From Climacium dendroides (taxonomy: Eukaryota; Streptophyta; Bryopsida; Hypnales; Climaciaceae), in the NCBI GenBank assembly GCA_950106755.1, contig OX467082.1:48626588-48690587 (forward strand): a stretch of DNA of 64,000 nt, given 5' to 3'. Position 1 is the stretch's first letter. Every line of letters begins with the position of its first letter. The position numbers and the translations under genes were made by a program. Shown piece after piece: positions 36,871 to 50,100 of the stretch. The notes below the pieces were generated by a model. The model had not been told where the DNA came from. It saw only the letters and a list, made by a program, of their open reading frames with translations, and searched no databases.

Positions 36871-37773
36871 CATGAATCCTACTTATTTCGATGATTTGCA
36901 ACTTGTGTGTTATGTTTTTGGACATGCTTCCACGTCAAACCGATATAATTCATCGGTTTGGTTTCTATTAAATACAGCATGACTTTTAGATCCTCCTTTT
37001 TTCAAACCCATTTCCGTTCAATGCAAAAGTGTGGGGAAGCAATAGGGTCCTTTTCGAAATTAATTTTTCCATGAATCCTACTTATTTCGAGGATTTGCAA
37101 CTTGGGTGTTATGTTTTTGGACATGCTTCCACTTCAAACCGATATAATTCATTGGTTTGATTTCTATTAAATTCAGCATGATTTTTGGATTTTTTTGTTT
37201 TGAAACCCATTTCCATTGAATGAAAAAGTGTGGGGAAGGAATAGGTTCTTCTGGAAATTAATTTTCCCTGAATCCTAATTATTTCAATGATTTGCAACTT
37301 GGGTGTTATGTTTTTGGACATGCTTCCACTTCAAACCGATATAATTGAATAGTTTGGTTTCTATTAACTACAGCATGACTTTTAGATCCTTCTTTTTTGA
37401 AACCCATTTCCATTGAATGCCAAAGTGTGGGGAAGGAATAGGTTCTTTTTGAAATTAATTTTTCCATGAAACCTAATTATTTCGAAGATTTGCAACTTGG
37501 GTGTTATGTTTTTGGACATGCTTCCACGTCAAACCGATATAATTGATTGGTTTGGTTTCTATTAACTACAGCATGACTTTTAGATCCTCTTTTTTTCAAA
37601 CCCATTTCCATTGAATGCAAAAGTGTGGGGAAGGAATAGGTTCTTTGTGAAATTAATTTTTCCATGAATCCTAATTATTTCGAAGATTTGCAACTTAGGT
37701 GTTATGTTTTTGGACATGCTTCCACGTCAAACCGATATAATTCATTGGTTTGGTTTCTATTAAATACAGCATG
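36871..37773. repeat. Contracted (8-mer, 1585 bp) continuation of the 9-mer
   Basis: The GATGATTTG/CATCGG monomer is repeated back to back (36691 and 36889), then the sequence jumps to the GCAATAGGGTCCTTTTCG monomer and follows the previous unit at an offset of 1585 instead of 1783 bp (35524/37109). One monomer was duplicated and two were lost. The match ends near 37770, where CATGGCTTTTAG with TTTCAAATCC replaces the expected type. One change inside is ATTTCAATGATTTG at ~37283. Confidence 0.8.
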
Positions 37774-40700
37774 GCTTTTAGATCCTCCTTTTTTCAAATC
37801 CATTTCCGTTGAATGCAAAAGTGTGGGGAAGGAATAGGTTCTTTGTGAAATTAATTTTTCCATGAATCCTAATTATTTCGAAGATTTGCAACTTGTGTGT
37901 TATGTTTTTGGACATGCTTCCACTTCAAACCGATATAATTCATTCGTTTGGTTTCTATTAAATTCAGCATGATTTTTGGATTTTTTTGTTTTTAAATCCA
38001 TTTCCATAGGATGCAAAAGTGTGGGGAAGCCATAGGGTCCTTTTCGAAATTAATTTTTCCATGAATCCTACTTATTTCGAGGATTTGCAACTTGGGTGTT
38101 ATGTTTTTGGACATGCTTCCACTTCAAACCGATATAATTCATTGGTTTGGTTTCTATGAAACACAGCATGACTTTTAGATCCTTCTTTTTTGAAACCCAT
38201 TTCCATTGAATGCAAAAGTGTGGGGAAGGAATAGGTTCTTTGTGAAATTAATTTTTCCATGAATCCTAATTATTTAGAAGATTTGCAACTTGGGTGTTAT
38301 GTTTTTGGACATGCTTCCACATCAAACCGATATAATTGATTGGTTTGGTTTCTATTAACTACAGCATGACTTTTAGATCCTTCTTTTTTGAAACCCATTT
38401 CCATTGAATGCCAAAGTGTGGGGAAGGAATAGGTTCTTCTTGAAATTAATTTTCCCTGAATCCTAATTATTTCAAAGATTTGCAACTTGGGTGTTATGTT
38501 TTTGGACATGCTTCCACTTCAAACCGATATAATTGAATAGTTTGGTTTCTATTAACTACAGCATGACTTTTAGATCCTTCTTTTTTGAAACCCATTTCCA
38601 TTGAATGCCAAAGTGTGGGGAAGGAATAGGTTCTTTTTGAAATTAATTTTTCCATGAAACCTAATTATTTCGAAGATTTGCAACTTGGGTGTTATGTTTT
38701 TGGACATGCTTCCACTTCAAACCGATATAATTGATTGCTTTGGTTTCTATTAACTACAGTATGACTTTTAGATCCTTCTTTTTTGAAACCCATTTCCATT
38801 GAATGCCAAAGTGTGGGGAAGGAATAGGTTCTTTTTGAAATTAAATTTTCCATGAAACCTAATTATTTCGAAGATTTGCAACTTGGGTGTTATGTTTTTG
38901 GACATGCTTCCACATCAAACCGATATAATTGATTGGTTTGGTTTCTATTAACTACAGCATGACTTTTAGATCCTTCTTTTTTGAAACCCATTTCCATTGA
39001 ATGCAAAAGTGTGGGGAAGGAATAGGTTCTTTTTGAAATTAAATTTTCCATGAAACCTAATTATTTCGAAGATTTGCAACTTGGGTGTTATGTTTTTGGA
39101 CATGCTTCCACTTCAAACCGATATAATTGATTGGTTTGGTTTCTATTAAACACAGCATGACTTTTAGATCCTTCTTTTTTGAAACCCATTTCCATTGAAT
39201 GCAAAAGTGTGGGGAAGCAATAGGGTCCTTTTCGAAATTAATTTTTCCATGAATCCTACTTATTTCGAGGATTTGCAACTTGGGTGTTATGTTTTTGGAC
39301 ATGCTTCCACTTCAAACCGATATAATTCATTGGTTTGGTTTCTATTAAATTCAGCATGATTTTTGGATTTTTTTGTTTTTAAATCCATTTCCATTGGATG
39401 CAAAAGTGTGGGGAAGCAATAGGGTCCTTTTCGAAATTAATTTTTCCATGAATCCTACTTATTTCGAGGATTTGAACCTTGGGTGTTATGTTTTTGGACA
39501 TGCTTCCACTTCAAACCGATATAATTCATTGGTTTGGTTTCTATTAAACACAGCATGACTTTTAGATCCTTCTTTTTTGAAACCCATTTCCATTGAATGC
39601 CAAAGTGTGGGGAAGGAGTAGGTTCTTTTTGAAATTAATTTTTCCATGAATCCTAATTATTTCGAAGATTTGCAACTTGGGTGTTATGTTTTTGGACATG
39701 CTTCCACTTCAAACCGATATAATTCATTGGTTTGGTTTCTATTAAACACAGCATGACTTTTAGATCCTTCTTTTTTGAAACCCATTTCCATTGAATGCCA
39801 AAGTGTGGGGAAGGAATAGGTTCTTTGTGAAATTAATTTTTCCATGAATCCTAATTATTTCGAAGATTTGCAACTTGGGTGTTATGTTTTTGGACATGCT
39901 TCCACTTCAAACCGATATAATTGATTGGTTTGGTTTCTATTAATCACAGCATGACTTTTAGATCCTTCTTTTTTGAAACCCATTTCCATTGAATGCAAAA
40001 GTGTGGGGAAGCAATAGGGTCGTTTTTGAAATTAATTTTTCCATGAATCCTACTTATTTCGAGGATTTGCATTTTGTTTGTTATGTTTTTGGACATGCTT
40101 CCACATCAAACCGATATAATTGATTGGTTTGGTTTCTATTAACTACAGCATGACTTTTAGATCCTTCTTTTTTGAAACCCATTTCCATTGAATGCCAAAG
40201 TGTGGGGAAGGAATAGGTTCTTTTTGAAATTAATTTTTCCATGAAACCTAATTATTTCGAAGATTTGCAACTTGGGTGTTATGTTTTTGGACATGCTTCC
40301 ACATCAAACCGATATAATTGATTGGTTTGGTTTCTATTAACTACAGCATGACTTTTAGATCCTTCTTTTTTGAAACCCATTTCCATTGAATGCCAAAGTG
40401 TGGGGAAGGAATAGGTTCTTTTTGAAATTAATTTTTCCATGAAACCTAATTATTTCGAAGATTTGCAACTTGGGTGTTATGTTTTTGGACATGCTTCCAC
40501 TTCAAACCGATATAATTGAATAGTTTGGTTTCTATTAACTACAGCATGACTTTTAGATCCTTCTTTTTTGAAACCCATTTCCATTGAATGCCAAAGTGTG
40601 GGGAAGGAATAGGTTCTTTTTGAAATTAATTTTTCCATGAAACCTAATTATTTCGAAGATTTGCAACTTGGGTGTTATGTTTTTGGACATGCTTCCACGT

Positions 40701-42660
40701 CAAACCGATATAATTGATTGGTTTGGTTTCTATTAACTACAGCATGACTTTTAGATCCTCTTTTTTTCAAACCCATTTCCATTGAATGCAAAAGTGTGGG
40801 GAAGGAATAGGTTCTTTGTGAAATTAATTTTTCCATGAATCCTAATTATTTCGAAGATTTGCAACTTGGGTGTTATGTTTTTGGACATGCTTCCACGTCA
40901 AACCGATATAATTCATTGGTTTGGTTTCTATTAAATACAGCATGGCTTTTAGATCCTCCTTTTTTCAAATCCATTTCCGTTGAATGCAAAAGTGTCGGGA
41001 AGGAATAGGTTCTTTGTGAAATTAATTTTTCCATGAATCCTAATTATTTCGAAGATTTGCAACTTGTGTGTTATGTTTTTGGACATGCTTCCACTTCAAA
41101 CCGATATAATTCATTCGTTTGGTTTCTATTAAATTCAGCATGATTTTTGGATTTTTTTGTTTTTAAATCCATTTCCATAGGATGCAAATGTGTGGGGAAG
41201 CCATAGGGTCGTTTTTGAAATTAATTTTTCCATGAATCCTACTTATTTCGAGGATTTGCATTTTGTTTGTTATGTTTTTGGACATGCTTCCACATCAAAC
41301 CGATATAATTGATTGGTTTGGTTTCTATTAACTACAGCATGACTTTTAGATCCTTCTTTTTTGAAACCCATTTCCATTGAATGCCAAAGTGTGGGGAAGG
41401 AATAGGTTCTTTTTGAAATTAATTTTTCCATGAAACCTAATTATTTCGAAGATTTGCAACTTGGGTGTTATGTTTTTGGACATGCTTCCACATCAAACCG
41501 ATATAATTGATTGGTTTGGTTTCTATTAACTACAGCATGACTTTTAGATCCTTCTTTTCTTAAACCCATTTCCATTGAATGCCAAAGTGTGGGGAAGGAA
41601 TAGGTTCTTTTTGAAATTAATTTTTCCATGAATCCTAATTATTTCGAAGATTTGCAACTTGTTTGTTATGTTTCTGGACGTGCTTTCACGGCAAACCGAT
41701 ATAATTGATTGGTTTGGTTTCTATTAGCTACAGCATGACTTTTAGATCCTCCTTTTTTCAAACCCATTTCCATTGAATGCCAAAGTGTGGGGAAGGAATA
41801 GGTTCTTTTTGAAATTAATTTTTCCATGAATCCTAATTATTTAGAAGATTTGCAACTTGGGTGTTATGTTTTTGGACATGCTTCCACATCAAACCGATAT
41901 AATTGATTGGTTTGGTTTCTATTAACTACAGCATGACTTTTAGATCCTTCTTTTTTGAAACCCATTTCCATTGAATGCCAAAGTGTGGGGAAGGAATAGG
42001 TTCTTTTTGAAATTAATTTTTCCATGAAACCTAATTATTTCGAAGATTTGCAACTTGGGTGTTATGTTTTTGGACATGCTTCCACATCAAACCGATATAA
42101 TTGATTGGTTTGGTTTCTATTAACTACAGCATGACTTTTAGATCCTTCTTTTCTTAAACCCATTTCCATTGAATGCCAAAGTGTGGGGAAGGAATAGGTT
42201 CTTTTTGAAATTAATTTTTCCATGAATCCTAATTATTTCGAAGATTTGCAACTTGTTTGTTATGTTTCTGGACGTGCTTTCACGGCAAACCGATATAATT
42301 GATTGGTTTGGTTTCTATTAGCTACAGCATGACTTTTAGATCCTCCTTTTTTCAAACCCATTTCCATTGAATGCCAAAGTGTGGGGAAGGAATAGGTTCT
42401 TTTTGAAATTAATTTTTCCATGAATCCTAATTATTTAGAAGATTTGCAACTTGGGTGTTATGTTTTTGGATATGCTTCCACTTCAAACCGATATAATTCA
42501 TTGGTTTTGGTTTCTATGAAACACAGCATGACTTTTAGATCCTTCTTTTTTGAAACCCATTTCCATTGAATGCCAAAGTGTGGGGAAGGAATAGGTTCTT
42601 TTTGAAATTAATTTTTCCATGAATCCTAATTATTTAGAAGATTTGCAACTTGGGTGTTAT
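37774..42660. repeat. Diverged zone of CATGAAACC / CACATC monomers
   Basis: About 25 monomers dominated by CCATGAAACCTAATT, CCACATCAAACC, TTGATTGGTTTGG and GAATGCCAAAG variants, which are rare or absent before 33.9 kb. A GGGTCGTTTTTG monomer recurs at 40017 and 41206 (1189 bp, six monomers). Bases ~37.33-38.03 kb recur at ~40.50-41.21 kb at an offset of 3171 bp, marked by ATTGAATAGTTTGG and CATGGCTTTTAG. No gene is present. Confidence 0.85.
41275..42462. repeat. 3-mer tandem duplication, period 594 bp
   Basis: Two copies, ~41275-41868 and ~41869-42462. The private mark TTTCTGGACGTGCTTTCACGGC occurs at 41671 and 42265, with CTTTTCTTAAACC just before and TCTATTAGCTACAGC just after in both. They diverge at GGACATGC (first copy end) versus GGATATGC (42467). 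Confidence 0.85.
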
Positions 42661-44460
42661 GTTTTTGGACATGCTTCCACTTCAAACCGATATAATTCAT
42701 TGGTTTGGTTTCTATTAACTACAGCATGACTTTTAGATCCTTCTTTTTTGAAACCCATTTCCATTGAATGCCAAAGTGTGGGGAAGGAATAGGTTCTTTT
42801 TGAAATTAATTTTTCCATGAAACCTAATTATTTCGATGATTTGCAACTTGGGTGTTATGTTTTTGGACATGCTTCCACATCAAACCGATATAATTGATTG
42901 GTTTGGTTTCTATTAACTACAGCATGACTTTTAGATCCTTCTTTTTTGAAACCCATTTCCATTGAATGCCAAATTGTGGGGAAGGAATAGGTTCATTTTG
43001 AAATTAATTTTTCCATGAAACCTAATTATTTCGAAGATTTGCAACTTGGGTGTTATGTTTTTGGACATGCTTCCACATCAAACCGATATAATTGATTGGT
43101 TTGGTTTCTATTAACCACAGCATGACTTTTAGATCCTTCTTTTTTGAAACCCATTTCCATTGAATGCCAAAGTGTGGGGAAGGAATAGGTTCTTCTTGAA
43201 ATTAATTTTCCCTGAATCCTAATTATTTCAAAGATTTGCAACTTGGGTGTTATGTTTTTGGACCTGCTTCCACTTCAAACCGATATAATTCATTCGTTTG
43301 GTTTCTATTAAATTGAGCATGACTTTTAGAGTTTTTTAGTTTTGGAACCCATTTCCATTGATTGAAAAGGTGGGGAAGCAATAGGTTCCTCTTCAAATTA
43401 ATTTTTCCATGAATCCTAATTATTTCGAAGATTTGCAACTTGTTTGTTATGTTTCTGGACGTGCTTTCCCGTCAAACCGATATAATTGATTGGTTTGGTT
43501 TCTATTAACTACAGCATGACTTTTAGATCCACCTTTTTTCAAACCCATTTCCATTGAATGCAAAAGTGTGGGGAAGGAATAGGTTCTTTTTGAAATTAAT
43601 TTTTCCATGAATCCTAATTATTTCGAAGATTTGCAACTTGGGTGTTATGTTTTTGGACATGCTTCCACTTCAAACCGATATAATTCATTCGTTTGGTTTC
43701 TATTAAATTTAGCATGACTTTTAGAGTTTTTTAGTTTTGAAACCCATTTCCATTGATTGAAAAGGTGGGGAAGCAATAGGTTCCTCTTCAAATTAATTTT
43801 TCCATGAATCCTAATTATTTCGAAGATTTGCATTTTGTTTGTTATATTTCTGCACATGCTTCCACATCAAACCGATATAATTGATTGGTTTGGTTTCTAT
43901 TAACTACAGCATGACTTTTAGATCCTTCTTTTTTGAAACCCATTTCCATTGAATGCAAAAGTGTGGGGAAGGAATAGGTTCTTTTTGAAATTAATTTTTC
44001 CATGAATCCTAATTATTTCGAAGATCTGCAACTAGCGTTTTATGTTTTTGGACATGCTTCCAGGTCAAACTGATATAATTCATTGGTTTGGTTTCTATTA
44101 AATTCAGCATAATTTTTGGATTTTTTTGTTTTAAAATCCATTTCCATTGGATGAAAAAGTGTGGGGAAGCACTAGGTTCCTCTTGAAATTAATTTTTCCA
44201 TGAATCCTAATTATTTCGAAGATTTGCAACTTGGGTGTTATGTTTTTGGACATGCTTCCACTTTAAACCTATATAATTCATTTGTTTGGTTTCTATTAAA
44301 TTCAGCATGATTTTGGGATTTTTTAATTCTTAAAACCCATTTCCATTAAATGCAAAAGTGTGGGGAAGAAATAGGTTCTTCTTGAAATTAATTTTTCCCT
44401 GAATCCTAATTATTTCGAAGATTTGCAACTTGGGTGTTATGTTTTTGGACATGCTTCCAC
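42660..44460. repeat. ~1.8-kb 9-monomer segment, first of three copies
   Basis: This segment recurs at ~48.00-49.80 kb (offset 5342 bp) and ~50.77-52.57 kb (a further 2769 bp). In order it contains GGTTCATTTTG monomers, a TTTTCCCTGAATCC monomer one base shorter than usual, 197-bp monomers with TTTAGAGTTTTTTAG and GATTGAAAAGGTGGGG, a TTTCTGGACGTGCTTTCCCG monomer, and an AGATCTGCAACTAGCG monomer (44022). Small differences from the later copies include GGACATGC (43660) versus GGACCTGC and ATTTCGATGAT versus ATTTCGAAGAT near 42835. Confidence 0.85.
44022..44037. repeat. Diagnostic AGATCTGCAACTAGCG monomer variant
   Basis: A distinct monomer with AGATCTGCAACTAGCG, CCAGGTCAAACTG and, usually, TTCAGCATAATTTTTGG. 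It occurs at 44022, 49364, 52133, 57682, 59464 and 62040, always in the right third of the window. It is a strongly diverged subfamily used as a fixed member of the 14-mer and 13-mer HORs and of the 1.8-kb segment. The last two copies have CAGCATGATT instead of CAGCATAATT. Confidence 0.8.
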
Positions 44461-45712
44461 TTTAAACCTATATAATTCATTGGTTTGGTTTCTATTAAAT
44501 TCAGCAGGATTTTTGGATTTTTTTGTTTTGAAATCCATTTCCATTGGATGCAAAAGTGTGGGGAAGCAATAGGGTCCTTTTTGAAATTAATTTTTCCATG
44601 AATCCTACTTATTTCGAGGATTTGCATTTTGTTTGTTATGTTTTTGGACATGCTTTCACGTCAAACCGATATAATTGATTGGTTTGGTTTCTATTAACTA
44701 CAGCATGACTTTTAGATCCTTCTTTTTTGAAACCCATTTCCATTGAATGCCAAAGTGTGGGGAAGGAATAGGTTCTTTTTGAAATTAAATTTTCCATGAA
44801 ACCTAATTATTTCGAAGATTTGCAACTTGGGTGTTATGTTTTTGGACATGCTTCCACATCAAACCGATATAATTGATTGGTTTGGTTTCTATTAACTACA
44901 GCATGACTTTTAGATCCTTCTTTTTTGAAACCCATTTCCATTGAATGCCAAAGTGTGGGGAAGGAATAGGTTCTTTTTGAAATTAAATTTTCCATGAAAC
45001 CTAATTATTTCGAAGATTTGCAACTTGGGTGTTATGTTTTTGGACATGCTTCCACATCAAACCGATATAATTGATTGGTTTGGTTTCTATTAACTACAGC
45101 ATGACTTTTAGATCCTTCTTCTTTGAAACCCATTTCCATTGAATGCCAAAGTGTGGGGAAGGAATAGGTTCTTTTTGAAATTAATTTTTCCATGAAACCT
45201 AATTATTTCGAAGATTTGCAACTTGGGTGTTATGTTTTTGGACATGCTTCCACATCAAACCGATATAATTGATTGGTTTGGTTTCTATTAAATTCAGCAT
45301 GATTTTGGGATTTTTTAATTCTTAAAACCCATTTCCATTAAATGCAAAAGTGTGGGGAAGAAATAGGTTCTTCTTGAAATTAATTTTTCCCTGAATCCTA
45401 ATTATTTCGAAGATTTGCAACTTGGGTGTTATGTTTTTGGACATGCTTCCACTTTAAACCTATATAATTCATTGGTTTGGTTTCTATTAAATTCAGCAGG
45501 ATTTTTGGATTTTTTTGTTTTGAAATCCATTTCCATTGGATGCAAAAGTGTGGGGAAGCAATAGGGTCCTTTTTGAAATTAATTTTTCCATGAATCCTAC
45601 TTATTTCGAGGATTTGCATTTTGTTTGTTATGTTTTTGGACATGCTTTCACGTCAAACCGATATAATTGATTGGTTTGGTTTCTATTAACTACAGCATGA
45701 CTTTTAGATCCA
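44288..45712. repeat. 5-mer duplication, period 992 bp
   Basis: Bases ~44288-44706 recur at ~45280-45698. Marks are GATTTTGGGATTTTTTAATTC with TTAAAACCC, GGGGAAGAAATAGG, and TTCAGCAGGATTTTTGG (44501 and 45493). Between them lie three CATGAAACC monomers with TTAAATTTTCC. The copies part at GATCCTTC versus GATCCACC near 44718/45710. Confidence 0.82.
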
Positions 45713-46445
45713 CCTTTTTTGAAACCCATTTCCATTGAATGCAAAAGTGTGGGGAAGGAATAGGTTCTTCTTGAAATTAATTTTCCCTGAATCCTAATTA
45801 TTTCAAAGATTTGCAACTTGGGTGTTATGTTTTTGGACATGCTTCCACTTCAAACCGATATAATTGATTGGTTTGGTTTCTATTAACTACAGCATGACTT
45901 TTAGATCCTTCTTTTTTGAAACCCATTTCCATTGAATGCCAAAGTGTGGGGAAGGAATAGGTTCTTTTTGAAATTAAATTTTCCATGAAACCTAATTATT
46001 TCGAAGATTTGCAACTTGGGTGTTATGTTTTTGGACATGCTTCCACATCAAACCGATATAATTGATTGGTTTGGTTTCTATTAACTACAGCATGACTTTT
46101 AGATCCTTCTTTTTTGAAACCCATTTCCATTGAATGCCAAAGTGTGGGGAAGGAATAGGTTCTTTTTGAAATTAAATTTTCCATGAAACCTAATTATTTC
46201 GAAGATTTGCAACTTGGGTGTTATGTTTTTGGACATGCTTCCACATCAAACCGATATAATTGATTGGTTTGGTTTCTATTAACTACAGCATGACTTTGAG
46301 ATCCTTCTTTTTTGAAACCCATTTCCATTGAATGCCAAAGTGTGGGGAAGGAATAGGTTCATTTTGAAATTAATTTTTCCATGAAACCTAATTATTTCGA
46401 AGATTTGCAACTTGGGTGTTATGTTTTTGGACATGCTTCCACATC
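45713..46445. repeat. Mixed CATGAAACC monomers
   Basis: About four monomers with TTAAATTTTCCATGAAACC, CACATC and GATTGGTTTGG, in simple succession and very alike (46020-46270 resembles 45820-46070). One carries GACTTTGAGATCC near 46293. No other element is visible. Confidence 0.8.
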
Positions 46446-47196
46446 AAACCGATATAATTGATTGGTTTGGGTTCTATTAACCACAGCATGACTTTTAGAT
46501 CCTTCTTTTTTGAAACCCATTTCCATTGAATGCCAAAGTGTGGGGAAGGAATAGGTTCTTCTTGAAATTAATTTTCCCTGAATCCTAATTATTTCAAAGA
46601 TTTGCAACTTGGGTGTTATGTTTTTGGACCTGCTTCCACTTCAAACCGATATAATTCATTCAGTTGGTTTCTATTAAATTTAGCATGACTTTTAGAGTTT
46701 TTTAGTTTTGAAACCCATTTCCATTGATTGAAAAGGTGGGGAAGCAATAGGTTCCTCTTCAAATTAATTTTTCCATGAATCCTAATTATTTCGAAGATTT
46801 GCAACTTGTTTGTTATGTTTCTGGACGTGCTTTCCCGTCAAACCGATATAATTGATTGGTTTGGGTTCTATTAACCACAGCATGACTTTTAGATCCTTCT
46901 TTTTTGAAACCCATTTCCATTGAATGCCAAAGTGTGGGGAAGGAATAGGTTCTTCTTGAAATTAATTTTCCCTGAATCCTAATTATTTCAAAGATTTGCA
47001 ACTTGGGTGTTATGTTTTTGGACCTGCTTCCACTTCAAACCGATATAATTCATTCAGTTGGTTTCTATTAAATTTAGCATGACTTTTATAGTTTTTTAGT
47101 TTTGAAACCCATTTCCATTGATTGAAAAGGTGGGGAAGCAATAGGTTCCTCTTCAAATTAATTTTTCCATGAATCCTAATTATTTCGAAGATTTGC
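46446..47196. repeat. 2-mer tandem duplication, period 394 bp
   Basis: Bases ~46446-46839 recur at ~46840-47196. Both copies carry GGTTTGGGTTCTATTAACC and TTCATTCAGTTGG, found nowhere else that I saw. The 394-bp period comes from two 197-bp units. One difference is TTTTAGAG versus TTTTATAG (near 46691/47085). Confidence 0.85.
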
Positions 47197-50100
47197 ATTT
47201 TGTTTGTTATGTTTCTGGACATGCTTCCACATCAAACCGATATAATTGATTGGTTTGGTTTCTATTAACTACAGCATGACTTTTAGATCCTTCTTTTTTG
47301 AAACCCATTTCCATTGAATGCAAAAGTGTGGGGAAGGAATAGGTTCCTCTTCAAATTAATTTTTCCATGAATCCTAATTATTTCGAAGATTTGCATTTTG
47401 TTTGTTATGTTTCTGGACATGCTTCCACATCAAACCGATATAATTGATTGGTTTGGTTTCTATTAAATTCAGCATAATTTTTGGATTTTTTTGTTTTAAA
47501 ATCCATTTCCATTGGATGAAAAAGTGTGGGGAAGCACTAGGTTCCTCTTGAAATTAATTTTTCCATGAATCCTAATTATTTCGAAGATTTGCAACTTGGG
47601 TGTTATGTTTTTGGACATGCTTCCACTTCAAACCGATATAATTCATTGGTTTGGTTTCTATTAACTACAGCATGACTTTTAGATCCACCTTTTTTGAAAC
47701 CCATTTCCATTGAATGCAAAAGTGTGGGGAAGGAATAGGTTCTTTGTGAAATTAATTTTTCCATGAAACCTAATTATTTCGAAGATTTGCAACTTGGGTG
47801 TTATGTTTTTGGACATGGTTCCACATCAAACCGATATAATTGATTGCTTTGGTTTCTATTAACTACAGCATGACTTTTAGATCCTTCTTTTTTGAAACCC
47901 ATTTCCATTGAATGCCAAAGTGTGGGGAAGGAATAGGTTCTTTTTGAAATTAAATTTTCCATGAAACCTAATTATTTCGAAGATTTGCAACTTGGGTGTT
48001 ATGTTTTTGGACATGCTTCCACATCAAACCGATATAATTGATTGCTTTGGTTTCTATTAACTACAGCATGACTTTTAGATCCTTCTTTTTTGAAACCCAT
48101 TTCCATTGAATGCCAAATTGTGGGGAAGGAATAGGTTCTTTTTGATATTAATTTTTCCATGAAACCTAATTATTTCGAAGATTTGCAACTTGGGTGTTAT
48201 GTTTTTGGACATGCTTCCACATCAAACCGATATAATTGATTGGTTTGGTTTCTATTAACTACAGCATGACTTTTAGATCCTTCTTTTTTGAAACCCATTT
48301 CCATTGAATGCCAAATTGTGGGGAAGGAATAGGTTCATTTTGAAATTAATTTTTCCATGAAACCTAATTATTTCGAAGATTTGCAACTTGGGTGTTATGT
48401 TTTTGGACATGCTTCCACATCAAACCGATATAATTGATTGGTTTGGTTTCTATTAACCACAGCATGACTTTTAGATCCTTCTTTTTTGAAACCCATTTCC
48501 ATTGAATGCCAAAGTGTGGGGAAGGAATAGGTTCTTCTTGAAATTAATTTTCCCTGAATCCTAATTATTTCAAAGATTTGCAACTTGGGTGTTATGTTTT
48601 TGGACCTGCTTCCACTTCAAACCGATATAATTCATTCGTTTGGTTTCTATTAAATTTAGCATGACTTTTAGAGTTTTTTAGTTTTGAAACCCATTTCCAT
48701 TGATTGAAAAGGTGGGGAAGCAATAGGTTCCTCTTCAAATTAATTTTTCCATGAATCCTAATTATTTCGAAGATTTGCAACTTGTTTGTTATGTTTCTGG
48801 ACGTGCTTTCCCGTCAAACCGATATAATTGATTGGTTTGGTTTCTATTAACTACAGCATGACTTTTAGATCCACCTTTTTTCAAACCCATTTCCATTGAA
48901 TGCAAAAGTGTGGGGAAGGAATAGGTTCTTTTTGAAATTAATTTTTCCATGAATCCTAATTATTTCGAAGATTTGCAACTTGGGTGTTATGTTTTTGGAC
49001 CTGCTTCCACTTCAAACCGATATAATTCATTCGTTTGGTTTCTATTAAATTTAGCATGACTTTTAGAGTTTTTTAGTTTTGAAACCCATTTCCATTGATT
49101 GAAAAGGTGGGGAAGCAATAGGTTCCTCTTCAAATTAATTTTTCCATGAATCCTAATTATTTCGAAGATTTGCATTTTGTTTGTTATATTTCTGCACATG
49201 CTTCCACATCAAACCGATATAATTGATTGGTTTGGTTTCTATTAACTACAGCATGACTTTTAGATCCTTCTTTTTTGAAACCCATTTCCATTGAATGCAA
49301 AAGTGTGGGGAAGGAATAGGTTCTTTTTGAAATTAATTTTTCCATGAATCCTAATTATTTCGAAGATCTGCAACTAGCGTTTTATGTTTTTGGACATGCT
49401 TCCAGGTCAAACTGATATAATTCATTGGTTTGGTTTCTATTAAATTCAGCATAATTTTTGGATTTTTTTGTTTTAAAATCCATTTCCATTGGATGAAAAA
49501 GTGTGGGGAAGCACTAGGTTCCTCTTGAAATTAATTTTTCCATGAATCCTAATTATTTCGAAGATTTGCAACTTGGGTGTTATGTTTTTGGACATGCTTC
49601 CACTTTAAACCTATATAATTCATTTGTTTGGTTTCTATTAAATTCAGCATGATTTTGGGATTTTTTAATTCTTAAAACCCATTTCCATTAAATGCAAAAG
49701 TGTGGGGAAGAAATAGGTTCTTCTTGAAATTAATTTTTCCCTGAATCCTAATTATTTCGAAGATTTGCAACTTGGGTGTTATGTTTTTGGACATGCTTCC
49801 ACTTCAAACCGATATAATTCATTCGTTTGGTTTCTATTAAATTTAGCATGACTTTTATAGTTTTTTAGTTTTGAAACCCATTTCCATTGATTGAAAAGGT
49901 GGGGAAGCAATAGGTTCCTCTTCAAATTAATTTTTCCATGAATCCTAATTATTTCGAAGATTTGCATTTTGTTTGTTATGTTTCTGGACATGCTTCCACA
50001 TCAAACCGATATAATTGATTGGTTTGGTTTCTATTAACTACAGCATGACTTTTAGATCCTTCTTTTTTGAAACCCATTTCCATTGAATGCAAAAGTGTGG

